From contig NZ_CP021251.1 in assembly GCF_002155265.1 (NCBI RefSeq), positions 62,001 to 126,000 on the forward strand: a stretch of DNA of 64,000 bases, read 5' to 3'. The position numbers were made by a program, and so were the translations under genes. Each line of letters begins with the position of its first letter. Within the stretch, counting starts at the first letter, position 1. The notes under the pieces are model-generated. The model saw only the letters and a program-made list of their open reading frames with translations. It was not told the origin of the DNA and ran no database searches. The DNA is from Corynebacterium pseudotuberculosis (GTDB lineage Bacteria > Actinomycetota > Actinomycetes > Mycobacteriales > Mycobacteriaceae). This document shows, in pieces, positions 50,786 through 59,090 of the stretch.

Positions 50786-51657
50786 GTTTTGCAGTATCTG
50801 TCTCGGTTTTGGCGCTCGTTGTCTCTTTAACCGCGGCGATTCCCGGTATCGTGCTGGTTTTGCGTCGACAAGCTATGCTTTCCGACGCCCTCTCCCACGC
50901 CGTTTTGCCAGGCATCGCGGTGGCAGCGCTCTGGACTGCTTCTCCCGATGATCCACTTTTGCTGGTGGGTGCGACGCTAAGCGGTGTTGCGGTGATTGCT
51001 CTTACCGAGTGGATTCGGGATCGAAAGAAGGTCACAGAAGACAGCGCAACCGGTTTAGTATTTCCCGCATTCTTTGCCATTGGCGTGATTATCATCTCCA
51101 TGCGCTTTAATAACTCCACGATCTCGGAACATACGGTGCTGGTCGGAGACCTCAATATTGCTGCCCTTAATCATTGGGTGGCGTGGGGAATCGATTTTGG
51201 TCCGAAGAGCGCATGGACAATAGGTGTGGTGGGGCTTGTGGCATTAGGGGTTGTCATTCTGGCGCGTAGACCCTTGATGATCTCTACCTTTGACCCCACA
51301 TTTGCTGCAGCCGTAGGGATTCGGACTCGCTTGTTGAATTACCTGGTCATGGTGCTGGTTTCTTTGACCATCGTGGTAGTTTTCGACGCAGCCGGCGCAG
51401 TTTTAGCGGTGGCCTTGATGATTGTCCCGGCGGCAGCAGCGCTGATGGTTACTCGTTCGGAGACTGCAATGGTGGTGGTGACGTTGATCATCGCTGCTGC
51501 CAGTTCACAGGTTGGTTTCTGGGTAGCGTATCGGATTGACGCTGCGACGTCTCCGACGATGGCGTTTGTGGATGGCCTCATCTGCTTAGCTCTATGGATT
51601 GGTGTCCGTGTGCTGCGCAAGCGTAAAGAGGTTCACGTGCGGGCGGATGTTGTTTAG
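50782..51657 (+). CDS. iutD: Metal ABC transporter permease (iutD-type)
   Basis: Second cluster-9 permease, 291 aa, about 8-9 helices. 'GIVLVLRRQAMLSDALSHAVLPGIAVAALW' is the coupling segment and 'AVLAVALMIVPAAAALMVTRS' the conserved Pro-rich helix motif. It follows iutC by 4-bp overlap. In C. diphtheriae a 50-bp sequence at the 3' end of iutD is needed for iron-responsive activation of iutE; the corresponding part here is the end of this gene, before 51657. Confidence 0.9.
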   Translation: MSFAVSVSVLALVVSLTAAIPGIVLVLRRQAMLSDALSHAVLPGIAVAALWTASPDDPLLLVGATLSGVAVIALTEWIRDRKKVTEDSATGLVFPAFFAIGVIIISMRFNNSTISEHTVLVGDLNIAALNHWVAWGIDFGPKSAWTIGVVGLVALGVVILARRPLMISTFDPTFAAAVGIRTRLLNYLVMVLVSLTIVVVFDAAGAVLAVALMIVPAAAALMVTRSETAMVVVTLIIAAASSQVGFWVAYRIDAATSPTMAFVDGLICLALWIGVRVLRKRKEVHVRADVV

Positions 51658-51696
51658 GCTTTCCATTCACACATATGAGGGAGGTCTATTGAAAAA

Positions 51697-51710
51697 TGAA
51701 ACTGATTATC
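51697..51710. promoter_or_regulatory. Zur-box-like sequence before iutE
   Basis: TGAAACTGATTATC at 51697-51710 resembles the TGANAANNATTATCA form of corynebacterial Zur boxes with one mismatch in the core. It lies about 65 bp before iutE, whose C. diphtheriae homologue is repressed by Zur with zinc. Inference from sequence only. Confidence 0.45.
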
Positions 51711-51776
51711 TGCAGTTCGATGTGGCAACGAATTTTCATTTAGCAAGGTAAAAATGTCTGTTCCTATAGTGACGGT

Positions 51777-52769
51777 ATGAATCGCTCATTTTTCCGAAAC
51801 ACGTGTGCTGCCATTGCGGTAGTTGGATTGCTCTCTGCCTCTGCTTGCGCTGCCGATAACAAAGAGACGGCGCCAGTTAAGAACAGCTCTTCGCCTAAAA
51901 TCTTTGCCACCACCGGGTACATCGGAGACGCGGTGAAAAATGTGGCTCCTGATGCAGACCTCACTGTAATGGTGGGGCCTGGCGGCGATCCTCATACTTA
52001 TCAGCCTTCCACCTCGGATGTGAAGGCTATGCAGGAAGCGGATGTGGTGTTCTGGTCCGGATTGGGCATGGAAGCCAATATGATTGACCAGCTTAAGGGA
52101 TTGGGCGACAAGCAGATTGCGCTGGCCGAACAGATACCAGAAAATATGTTGTTGCCGTGGGAGGAAGACGGCGATCATGAGAGCCACAGCCACGAAGGCC
52201 ACGAGCACGAGGGCCACAGCCACGGGGCCTGGGACCCACATGTGTGGAACTCTACTGACAACTGGAAGCTCGTTGTTGACCAGATAGTCAAGAAGATGTC
52301 TGCTGCAGATCCTGATAAGGCTGACACCTATAAGACCAACGGCGCGGAATACAACAAGAAGATCGACGAGACCAAAGCTTATGTACAGGAGAGGATCAAC
52401 ACTATTCCTGCCGATCAGCGCACGCTAGTTTCTGGACACGATGCGTTCCGTTATTTTGGCAAGCAGTTTGGTCTAGAGATTAAGGCAACCGACTTTGTCA
52501 CCTCGGACGCTCAAAGGTCTGCTTCCGAGCTCAATGAGTTGGCAGAGTTCATTGTGGAGCATAAGGTCCCAGTCATCTTCCAAGATGCCTCTGCTAACCC
52601 ACAGGCCGTAAAGTCCCTGGAAGAGAATGTGGCTGCTAAGGGCGGAAAAGTTACTGTGAGTAGCGCAGAGCTATACAGTGACTCTCTCGGAGCTACTGCT
52701 CCCGCGGACACTTACACCGGTGCGCTGCGTTATAACGCGGATACTATTGCTGCTGCCTACAAGGGCTAA
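51777..52769 (+). CDS. iutE: iutE-type zinc/manganese-binding lipoprotein
   Basis: Second cluster-9 solute-binding lipoprotein, 330 aa. The signal ends in 'SASAC' (Cys24). 'KIFATTGYIGDAVKNVAPDADLTVMVGPGGDPHTYQPSTSD' shows the first ligand His, and a His-rich loop at about 129-147 ('HESHSHEGHEHEGHSHG'), absent from the iutA-type sequence, is typical of ZnuA zinc sensors/chaperones. Then 'WDPHVWNSTDNW', 'VSGHDAFRYFGKQFGLE' and 'VIFQDASANPQA' with Asp/Glu ligands. It has its own promoter region with a Zur-like box and is followed by a strong terminator. It probably serves the IutBCD transporter, all the more if iutA is inactive. Confidence 0.92.
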   Translation: MNRSFFRNTCAAIAVVGLLSASACAADNKETAPVKNSSSPKIFATTGYIGDAVKNVAPDADLTVMVGPGGDPHTYQPSTSDVKAMQEADVVFWSGLGMEANMIDQLKGLGDKQIALAEQIPENMLLPWEEDGDHESHSHEGHEHEGHSHGAWDPHVWNSTDNWKLVVDQIVKKMSAADPDKADTYKTNGAEYNKKIDETKAYVQERINTIPADQRTLVSGHDAFRYFGKQFGLEIKATDFVTSDAQRSASELNELAEFIVEHKVPVIFQDASANPQAVKSLEENVAAKGGKVTVSSAELYSDSLGATAPADTYTGALRYNADTIAAAYKG

Positions 52770-52776
52770 TCCAAAA

Positions 52777-52812
52777 AATACTTCCCAGTGGTATCTTCTG
52801 CTGGGAAGTATT
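52777..52812. terminator. Terminator after iutE
   Basis: AATACTTCCCAG (52777-52788) and CTGGGAAGTATT (52801-52812) form a perfect 12-bp stem with a 12-nt loop. On the plus strand the T-run is weak (TTGCT); on the minus strand a run of six T follows, so it may act in both directions. Confidence 0.75.
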
Positions 52813-52869
52813 GCTATGTATCCACCGTTTTCTCAAGCGGGGAGTACATCTCTTGAAGTGGAGAAAACA

Positions 52870-53550
52870 ATGGAAGTACCATCCTCTCACGCAAAGGTGA
52901 GTGCTCAGCGGTGGTGGACTGCGATTATCGGAGTTCTAGCGGTAGCGATTATCGGGCTAGGGGTTAGATCACTAACCAGCGATCTTTTTATCACCCAAGC
53001 CATGAATAATCAGAGAAAAGGGGCAATTGAGAGCCTTGTAGATGCTGTTTACTATGGTTTGGAACCCGCTTATTCGCTGGTACTCACGCTGGTAATTTCT
53101 GCGCTGGTGGGCATTGCGTGCAAACAAGTCCGAATAGGGCTGCAATGCGCAGTGGCCATTGCGATCACCTGGGTGCCAGTAGTTTTTGTAAAGATGCTTA
53201 TTGAGCGTCCTCGCCCTAGCTCAGACTTGCTTGCTCACCCCATACCGGTAACGCCAGGGGATTGGTCGTTTCCTAGCGGGCACACGACGTATGTGACGGC
53301 TTTAGCCATGATGCTGATGCTTACGGTGGGTGCTCGGCTGCCTTTGATCCTACGGGCCCTTCTGGTGCTCTGCGCTGTTCTAGTTATCGCAGGCGTGGTG
53401 CTTACCATGGGCGTGCACTACCTCACGGATGTAGTTGCTGCTGTTATCTGGAGCACCACGATGGCCCCGCTCGTGTGGAACCTTGTAGATAACGCGGGGC
53501 GACGTCTGTGGTTTAGTCGTTTTGAGAACGCTGGCCGCCCCAGCGTTTAG
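52870..53550 (+). CDS. PAP2-superfamily phosphatase
   Basis: Integral membrane phosphatase with six helices, 226 aa from ATG 52870 (GGAG 6-10 nt upstream; an earlier ATG at 52816 lies beside the terminator). Phosphatase motifs: C1 'KMLIERPRP' (KxxxxxxRP), C2 'PSGHTTYV' and C3 'TMGVHYLTDVV', with His and Asp present but the usual Arg (SRxxxxxHxxxD) replaced by Val. Substrates of relatives are undecaprenyl pyrophosphate, phosphatidate or decaprenyl-phosphoribose 5-phosphate (Rv3807c). In an arabinogalactan locus the last is attractive, but the changed C3 motif leaves activity in doubt. It converges on wzt. Confidence 0.82.
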   Translation: MEVPSSHAKVSAQRWWTAIIGVLAVAIIGLGVRSLTSDLFITQAMNNQRKGAIESLVDAVYYGLEPAYSLVLTLVISALVGIACKQVRIGLQCAVAIAITWVPVVFVKMLIERPRPSSDLLAHPIPVTPGDWSFPSGHTTYVTALAMMLMLTVGARLPLILRALLVLCAVLVIAGVVLTMGVHYLTDVVAAVIWSTTMAPLVWNLVDNAGRRLWFSRFENAGRPSV

Positions 53551-53596
53551 GAAATTTCAGGACAGATTTTCTAGCGTTCTCAAAACGATAAGAGTC

Positions 53597-54391
53597 CTAT
53601 TTAGACTCTTCGCGGATGCGCTTTTGCAGGCGTCGTACGTGGTCTGCGGCGCCTTTGCCTTCGTAGGCTTCTACGATGTCATCAACGGCCCCTGCCTGCC
53701 TCACCGTTCCGTGGTCAATCCAAAGAGCTGAGTCACAGAGCTGGACAAGGAAATCGTTGGAGTGAGAGGCAAAAACGAGGATGCCAGACCGCTGCACTAG
53801 GTCGGAGAGGCGTTCGCGGGCCTTAGCCATAAAGGCGGCGTCGACGGCGCCGATGCCTTCGTCGAGAAGCAAAATTTCGGGCTCAATCGAGGTGACTACC
53901 CCGAGAGCAAGACGAATACGCATGCCAGTGGAGTATGTACGCAGGGGCATGGCTAGGTAGTCGCCTAGTTCGGTGAACTCGGCGATCTCATCCATTTTTT
54001 GCTTCATCTGCTTGCGTGTCTGCCCCAGGAACAGGCCGCGGATCACGATGTTTTCAAACCCCGAGATCTCCGGGTCCATGCCTACGCCGAGGTCAAAAAC
54101 AGGGGCGACGCGTCCGCGGACATGAGCGGAGCCACGGGTGGGCTCATAAATTCCGGAGAGTAGACGTAAGAGTGTGGATTTTCCGGCACCGTTATGGCCT
54201 ACGAGGCCGATGCGGTCACCCTCTTTGAGGTGCAGGTTTACGTCTCGAAGCGCCTCCACGACCACGGTATTGTCTTTGTTTCGCCCAATGGCGCCACCTG
54301 CGGCGCCTAGGAATGCCTTCTTCATAGAACGCGATTTTGCGTCGAATATGGGGAAATCAACGCAGGCGTTATAGGTATCAATGGAAACCAT
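53597..54391 (-). CDS. wzt: Galactan-lipid ABC transporter ATPase (Wzt/RfbE, Rv3781-like)
   Basis: Nucleotide-binding subunit of the flippase-like exporter that moves the lipid-linked galactan to the outer face of the membrane. Walker A 'GLVGHNGAGKSTLLRLLSG', 'RVAPVFDLGVGMDPEISGFENIVIRG' (Wzt/TagH-type), signature 'YSTGMRIRLALGVVTS' in place of LSGGQ, Walker B 'EILLLDEGIGAVDAAFM' and 'LVFASHSNDF' for the H-loop. The short C-terminal region lacks a separate glycan-binding domain. Coexpressed with wzm (15-bp gap). Together with glfT1 (Rv3782-like) and wzm (Rv3783-like) it keeps the mycobacterial order, apart from the iut/PAP2 block lying between. Confidence 0.9.
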   Translation of the reverse strand: MVSIDTYNACVDFPIFDAKSRSMKKAFLGAAGGAIGRNKDNTVVVEALRDVNLHLKEGDRIGLVGHNGAGKSTLLRLLSGIYEPTRGSAHVRGRVAPVFDLGVGMDPEISGFENIVIRGLFLGQTRKQMKQKMDEIAEFTELGDYLAMPLRTYSTGMRIRLALGVVTSIEPEILLLDEGIGAVDAAFMAKARERLSDLVQRSGILVFASHSNDFLVQLCDSALWIDHGTVRQAGAVDDIVEAYEGKGAADHVRRLQKRIREESK

Positions 54392-54406
54392 GATGTTGTA
54401 CTCCTT

Positions 54407-55312
54407 CTATACCCAGTAGCTCACACGGAAGCGCCACTGTTTCATTGCGAGCATGGCTAGGAATGTGCCTACGACTGTGCATCCGATGACAACGTACCAG
54501 TTCAATGGATTGATGGGGGCGCCGATTAATGGGGCACGCACAACCTCCATGTAGTGATAAAGGGGGTTGAGCATAGCCAGCTTTGCGCGCTCAGAGACAG
54601 CTCCGCCTTGGGCGTAGAGGGTCTGTGTGGTCCACACAATGGGGGTGACATAGAACAAGAGCTGTGTGAGGGCCTCAAGAAGAGGGGAGAAGTCGCGGTA
54701 GCGGGTAGCGATGATGCCAAAGAACATGGACACCCATACACCGTTAACCACGAGCAATGCGATGGCAGGAATTCCTAGGAGGATGTCCCAGCCCAAGGGG
54801 CGTGGGAATACCAGCATCAGGATGAACCAAATCACCATGTTGTGGAAGAGGAAGAGCGTTTGCTTCCATACCAATCGGTACACGTGTACGGAAAGGGCAG
54901 AGGGAAGTTGCTTGATCAGCCCCTCATTGGTGATAAAGACCTCGGCGCCTTCTTTAATGCATCCGGAGATGAAGTTCCACATGATAAGGCCCACGGTGAC
55001 GTGGGGGAGGAACTCGGCAACGGGGATCTTAAATAGCACAGAGTAGAGCAATCCCAGGGCAAGCGCCATGACGCCAGTGGCGATGGTGATCCATAATGGC
55101 CCTAGGACGCTTCTGCGGTAGCGTTGCTTAATGTCTTGCCATCCGAGCTGTAGCCAGAGCTCGTGTTGCTTGAATCCGCGGACGAGGTCAGACCATGCGG
55201 CTGCCAAGGTTTTGGACCGCGATGGCTTGGGGTCAACGTGATCCGCATGCGTGATGCGAGCGATCATTGACTCGAGACTCTCGGGATTATTTACTTTGGT
55301 CTGTTCCTGCAC
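54407..55312 (-). CDS. wzm: Galactan-lipid ABC transporter permease (Wzm/RfbD, Rv3783-like)
   Basis: ABC-2 type permease, 301 aa with six helices after about 60 cytosolic residues. Characteristic segments are 'LWLQLGWQDIKQRYRRSVLGPLWITIATGVMALALGLLYSVLF', 'LIMWNFISGCIKEGAEVFITNEGLIKQLPSAL', 'GIIATRYRDFSPLLEALTQLLFYVTPIVW' and 'LNPLYHYMEVVRAPL'. Works with Wzt in transport of lipid-linked galactan. Its start region faces the divergent aminotransferase-like gene (about 140 bp between), which holds both promoters. Confidence 0.9.
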   Translation of the reverse strand: MQEQTKVNNPESLESMIARITHADHVDPKPSRSKTLAAAWSDLVRGFKQHELWLQLGWQDIKQRYRRSVLGPLWITIATGVMALALGLLYSVLFKIPVAEFLPHVTVGLIMWNFISGCIKEGAEVFITNEGLIKQLPSALSVHVYRLVWKQTLFLFHNMVIWFILMLVFPRPLGWDILLGIPAIALLVVNGVWVSMFFGIIATRYRDFSPLLEALTQLLFYVTPIVWTTQTLYAQGGAVSERAKLAMLNPLYHYMEVVRAPLIGAPINPLNWYVVIGCTVVGTFLAMLAMKQWRFRVSYWV

Positions 55313-55453
55313 GAATACCTACCCTAGCTGGGTTGGTGCGCGGAATGAATCCGGCAGGCATAATAAGTGAGTTCGTTGGGATGGAATAGGTAGTTGTTTC
55401 CGTTGCAGTGGTGTTGCTTTAAGCAATGCTCTGGAACTTTCAGGGAGTGAGAG

Positions 55454-56647
55454 ATGGTGTTTGACGTAGCTCGTGTTCGAGGTGCTTATACCTCCGTGAG
55501 CGGTACTTGGACTTATCTCAATGCGCAGGAGCAACCACAAATTCCGGAACGGGTGTCATCTGCTGTTTCGCGAGGTTTTCGCAGTGCGCCGTTGGCAGCA
55601 GAAATTGAGAGAGGCGCCGGTTCTCATGCGTTGTTGCAACGCGCGGGGCGCTTTATTGCAGACGATCACTTTTATTCTGCACGAATGGCGATTGCGGATA
55701 TGACAGGAACCTCAGCAGACGCGGTGCTCCTGGGGCCGAGCCGTGACGTGCTTTTTGCACGGTTATCCCGCGCGTTGCGGCCACTGTTGCGCCGGGGATC
55801 TTCCGCTGTGTTTTCGCGCACAGATTCCTGTGGTCTTGATCTGGACGCAGAAATACGTTGGGCGGAACCTGACTTAGGTACTGGTGAGGTGCCTGCGTGG
55901 CAGTTTTCCAAGCTTGTCGACGGCAGCACCCGCGTTGTTGCGCTCTCCGCCGCTAGCCGGCAGGTAGGAACAATCAATCCGATCCTGGAAATCGCGGAAT
56001 ACGTGCATGATTCCTCCCGTGCGTGGGTGCTTGTCGACGCCACCCCACTTGCTGGGCATCGCCCGATCACGAGGGAAGCATTAGGCGCGGACATCATAAG
56101 CGTGGACTGTGAGGCCTTCGGTGGGCCACAGGTTGCCGCCCTGGCGTTCCGTGACACCACGATGTTTCCTCGCATAGATATGGAAGTGTTTGATACGCCT
56201 GTTGCCGCTGGCCTTGCCGCGGGAGTATCCGCAGCCGTAGATTACCTTGCTGATCTCGACGAGGACGCCCGGGGAACTCGTCGTTACCGCTTGGCGCAGG
56301 GTGTGGAGTCCGCGGCAAATTATCTGGGGTGGTTGGGGACCTATCTTGTGGATTCCATCGAATCGCTTCCCAACACCCACGTCTTTGGCGTGACCGGTGA
56401 AGCCGCCGCAGGTTCGGACGTGGATCGGATCCCACACGCCACATTCTGTATCAACGGCGTTCCGGCCGACATGATCCAGCAGCGGCTGATAAACAATGGA
56501 TTGGTGGCCACGGTGGCTGAGGCCGACCCCCTTCTCACCGCGATGGGGGTCGGCGATACTAAGGGGGCCATCTCCGTTGGATTGGGGCCTTATAACACGG
56601 TCGCGGATGTTGATCAGCTCATCCGCGTTGTGGCGAGCTTGGCCTAG
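55454..56647 (+). CDS. Class-V aminotransferase-like protein lacking the PLP lysine
   Basis: 397 aa, Rv3778c-like. The fold matches cysteine desulfurase-like class-V aminotransferases: 'SGTWTYLNAQEQPQIPERV', 'ALLQRAGRFIADDHFYSARMAIADMTG', then 'AWVLVDATPLAGHRPI' with the PLP-ring Asp195. The active lysine motif (usually S-x-H-K-x-x-G-P) reads 'VDCEAFGGPQVAAL', so position 221 is Ala and no Schiff-base Lys is available. The C-terminal domain ('HATFCINGVPADMIQQRLINNGLVATVAEADPL') is intact. It may therefore be a catalytically dead or non-PLP scaffold, as the frame shows no other decay. Divergent from wzm; followed by a convergent quinone oxidoreductase. Confidence 0.82.
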   Translation: MVFDVARVRGAYTSVSGTWTYLNAQEQPQIPERVSSAVSRGFRSAPLAAEIERGAGSHALLQRAGRFIADDHFYSARMAIADMTGTSADAVLLGPSRDVLFARLSRALRPLLRRGSSAVFSRTDSCGLDLDAEIRWAEPDLGTGEVPAWQFSKLVDGSTRVVALSAASRQVGTINPILEIAEYVHDSSRAWVLVDATPLAGHRPITREALGADIISVDCEAFGGPQVAALAFRDTTMFPRIDMEVFDTPVAAGLAAGVSAAVDYLADLDEDARGTRRYRLAQGVESAANYLGWLGTYLVDSIESLPNTHVFGVTGEAAAGSDVDRIPHATFCINGVPADMIQQRLINNGLVATVAEADPLLTAMGVGDTKGAISVGLGPYNTVADVDQLIRVVASLA

Positions 56648-57603
56648 CTGGGGGCGTCGGCAAGCAAAACAAGCGTTCCGGACACCTCGCCGGAATCCAG
56701 CAACTCATGAGCTTTTTGAGCCTGCGACAGCGGCAGTGTGGCATGGATGCGGTGGGAGATTCTGCCTGATTCCAGCAACGGCCAGATGTTCTTCACCGTG
56801 TCAGCAACTATCCGAGCCTTGTCTGCACGATCGCGCGCACGCAAAGCTGTGGCCGAGATTGTTCCGCGTTTGCTTAGCAACCGGCCGATATTTAGCTCGC
56901 CCTTCACCCCGCCCTGCATCCCGATGGTGACCTGATGCCCATCCATGGCTAGTGCACGGACATTCTGGTCAAGATACTTGGCTCCCATGATGTCCAAAAT
57001 GCGGTCGCACTTGTTCTTGAGAATCTCCGCGAAATCCTGCTCACGATAATTGATCAGGATGTCCGCGCCGAGCTCGCGACACACCTCAAGTTTTTCCGTG
57101 GAACCCGCCGTGACCGCCACCGTGGCGCCGATATGTTTGGCCATCTGAATAGCAAACGTGCCGATTCCGCCGGCACCGCCATGAATGAGGATCGTGTGCT
57201 CCGGCTTGAGACCAGTCAGCATGCCGATATTCGACCACACGGTACACGCGACTTCAACGATCGCCGCGGCCTGGGCAAAGGAATAACCAGCAGGAATCGG
57301 CATGAGCTGTCCCTCAGGGACCACAGCGAGCTCCGCATAGCCGCCACCGGCCAAAAGGCAGGCAACCTTGTCACCCTTCTTCCACGAAGTATCGCCTGGA
57401 TCCTCCACAACGCCAGCGCACTCAAGTCCCAGAATCTTCGATTCTCCAGGGGGTGGTGGGTAATGTCCCGCAGCCTGCAGTAGGTCTGCACGATTAACTC
57501 CGCTGGCCTTAACCCGAATCAGGGCACAACCAGATTCTAGCTGCGGATCGGCGACGTCTTGATACGACAATTGCTTGTTCTCATCGATGATGATTGCCTT
57601 CAT
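56644..57603 (-). CDS. NADPH:quinone oxidoreductase (zinc-less MDR family)
   Basis: Rv3777-like medium-chain reductase, about 319 aa from ATG 57603 (MKAIIIDENKQLSYQDV). Catalytic fold 'ALIRVKASGVNRADLLQAAGHYPPPPGESKILGLECAGVVEDPG', nucleotide site 'ILIHGGAGGIGTFAIQMAKHIGATVAVTAGSTEKLEVCRELGADILINYREQDF' (AxxGxxG for NADPH) and 'DRILDIMGAKYLDQNVRALAMDGHQVTIGMQGG'. It lacks zinc-binding Cys/His, as in the QOR branch. An open extension to 57753 runs into the tRNA upstream region and is ignored. It converges with the PLP-less gene by a 4-bp overlap. Confidence 0.9.
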   Translation of the reverse strand: MKAIIIDENKQLSYQDVADPQLESGCALIRVKASGVNRADLLQAAGHYPPPPGESKILGLECAGVVEDPGDTSWKKGDKVACLLAGGGYAELAVVPEGQLMPIPAGYSFAQAAAIVEVACTVWSNIGMLTGLKPEHTILIHGGAGGIGTFAIQMAKHIGATVAVTAGSTEKLEVCRELGADILINYREQDFAEILKNKCDRILDIMGAKYLDQNVRALAMDGHQVTIGMQGGVKGELNIGRLLSKRGTISATALRARDRADKARIVADTVKNIWPLLESGRISHRIHATLPLSQAQKAHELLDSGEVSGTLVLLADAPS

Positions 57604-57683
57604 ATCCACCCACTTTAAAGAAATTCGCCTACATCGGGTAGACTCTTTTACTTGTTGGCAAGCTTTAAGCATGCGAACACATT

Positions 57684-57771
57684 GGAGATGTGGCAGAGCG
57701 GCCGAATGCACTGGTCTTGAAAACCAGCGATGGGAAACCATCCCAGGGTTCAAATCCCTGCGTCTCCGCCA
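57684..57771 (+). tRNA. tRNA-Ser (anticodon TGA)
   Basis: Acceptor stem GGAGATG (57684-57690) pairs with CGTCTCC (57761-57767), followed by G and an encoded CCA. The anticodon loop CTTGAAA sits in CTGGT...ACCAG, giving anticodon TGA. The long variable arm (GATGGG...CCCATC-like) marks a class II tRNA, and GGTTCAAATCC is the T-loop. Reads UCA and related Ser codons. Downstream there is a strong terminator. Confidence 0.97.
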
Positions 57772-57777
57772 AAAATG

Positions 57778-57809
57778 AAACCCCAGTCCTCTAGGTGAGG
57801 CTGGGGTTT
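57778..57809. terminator. Bidirectional terminator between tRNA-Ser and the aminotransferase
   Basis: AAACCCCAG (57778-57786) and CTGGGGTTT (57801-57809), with inner CCTC/GAGG pairing and a T-run. It serves the tRNA on the plus strand and the aminotransferase gene on the minus strand. Confidence 0.8.
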
Positions 57810-57816
57810 TGTGCTG

Positions 57817-58848
57817 TTATGAGAAGCTTGCATCCCAGGCAGCAAGAAGGCGATCCGTTTCCTCGCTATTGGTCACGGTGATTCGGACTCCCTCAGGGAA
57901 TGCGCGGACGATCACGTCATGGTTGTGGAGCTGCTCAGCTATGTCAGTGGGAGACTCGGGGCGGGAATCTGCAGGAATCCACACAAAATTGGTTTGAGAG
58001 TGGCCTGCACCGACATGCTCGGCTACGCGGTCGCGATTGAGCACTACCTCTTCAGTGCGCTCCATGAGCTCGTCGAGGTTTTCTAATGAGGCGATTGCGC
58101 CCGCCTGAGCAACGGTGTTAACGCCGAAGGGGAGAGCGACTTTATTGAGCGCCTCAATGAGGCTTGGAGAGCCAAAAGCGTAACCGATTCGGATGCCAGC
58201 CAAACCAAAAGCTTTAGAGAAGGTTCGGAGACCTATGAGGTTGGGGTAGGCGTGGATAAACTCTGTAGCAAGAGGCGTATCCTCTGCGCGGACGTACTCG
58301 ATATAGGCCTCATCAAGCGCAACAAGCACATTGCTTGGGACCTTGTTCATGAATGCTAGGAACGCGTCTTGCGATATGAGAGTGCCCGTTGGATTATTGG
58401 GGTTGCACACGAAAATGAGCCGAGTATTTTCTGTGATGGCCGCGGCCATGGCGTCAAGATCGTTGAAGCCCTCTTTAAGGGGCACGGCTACCGGCGTAGC
58501 GCCAGTCACATGCACGAAAATGGGGTAGGCCTCGAAGCTGCGCCAAGGGAAAATCACCTCATCGCCTGGGCCTGCGGAAATCTGAACTAATTGTTGACAC
58601 AGAGCAGAAGAACCACAGCCCACTGCTACTTGTTGGGCATCTAAACCGAGATGTTCAGCCAACCGTTCTCTGATCTCCTCAGCGCCCATATCTGGGTAAC
58701 GGTTAACGGTAGTGATGGCTTTTGCCATTGCTTCCGCTGCGCCGGGAAGTGGGCCAAAAGCTACCTCGTTGCTAGAAAGTTTTAACGTATGGTCTGCATG
58801 ATGGCCTGGAACGTATGTAGGAATCTGCGCTAAATCTTCTCGGATCAT
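57817..58848 (-). CDS. pat: Histidinol-phosphate/aromatic aminotransferase (HisC2/Pat type)
   Basis: Class-I/II PLP aminotransferase, 343 aa. 'LKLSSNEVAFGPLPGAAEAMAKAI', 'GCGSSALCQQLVQISAGPGDEVIFPWRSFEAYPIF', 'IFVCNPNNPTGTLIS', 'VALDEAYIEYV' and the Schiff-base Lys in 'LRTFSKAFGLAGIRIGYAFG'. Rv3772/HisC2-like and corynebacterial Pat enzymes make phenylalanine and tyrosine from the keto acids. The preference for aromatic over histidinol-phosphate substrate cannot be read here. Not in a his operon. TAAACT on the minus strand (58855-58860) lies 6 bp before the ATG, so a leaderless mRNA is likely. Confidence 0.88.
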   Translation of the reverse strand: MIREDLAQIPTYVPGHHADHTLKLSSNEVAFGPLPGAAEAMAKAITTVNRYPDMGAEEIRERLAEHLGLDAQQVAVGCGSSALCQQLVQISAGPGDEVIFPWRSFEAYPIFVHVTGATPVAVPLKEGFNDLDAMAAAITENTRLIFVCNPNNPTGTLISQDAFLAFMNKVPSNVLVALDEAYIEYVRAEDTPLATEFIHAYPNLIGLRTFSKAFGLAGIRIGYAFGSPSLIEALNKVALPFGVNTVAQAGAIASLENLDELMERTEEVVLNRDRVAEHVGAGHSQTNFVWIPADSRPESPTDIAEQLHNHDVIVRAFPEGVRITVTNSEETDRLLAAWDASFS

Positions 58849-58954
58849 GGCGTTAGTTTATCCCCTGGTAGGGAATTTTGTTCACTGGCCTTGTGTTTTG
58901 TTTAAAAGGTCATTTGCGATTAATATTGGGCGAGATTCTTTTATTGGAATCGCT

Positions 58955-59043
58955 GGAGACGTGCCAGAGCGGCCGAATGGGGCTCCCTGCTAAGGAGTTG
59001 ACTTGTTTGCGCAGGTCCGGAGGTTCAAATCCTCTCGTCTCCG
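58955..59043 (+). tRNA. tRNA-Ser (anticodon GCT)
   Basis: Acceptor stem GGAGACG (58955-58961) pairs with CGTCTCC (59036-59042), discriminator G at 59043, no encoded CCA. Anticodon GCT in the loop of CTCC-CTGCTAA-GGAG. Long variable arm (TTGACTTGTTTGCGCAGG region) typical of class II tRNA-Ser; T-loop GGTTCAAATCC. Reads AGC/AGU. Confidence 0.96.
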
Positions 59044-59090
59044 CTCACTCTCACTTCGGTGGGAGCGTTTCACCGGGCCTGGTGGAACTT

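Noticed and set aside
53590..53610. AAGAGTC/GACTCTT stem as a wzt terminator
   Set aside because: The stem overlaps the last codons of wzt and has no T-run after it on the minus strand.
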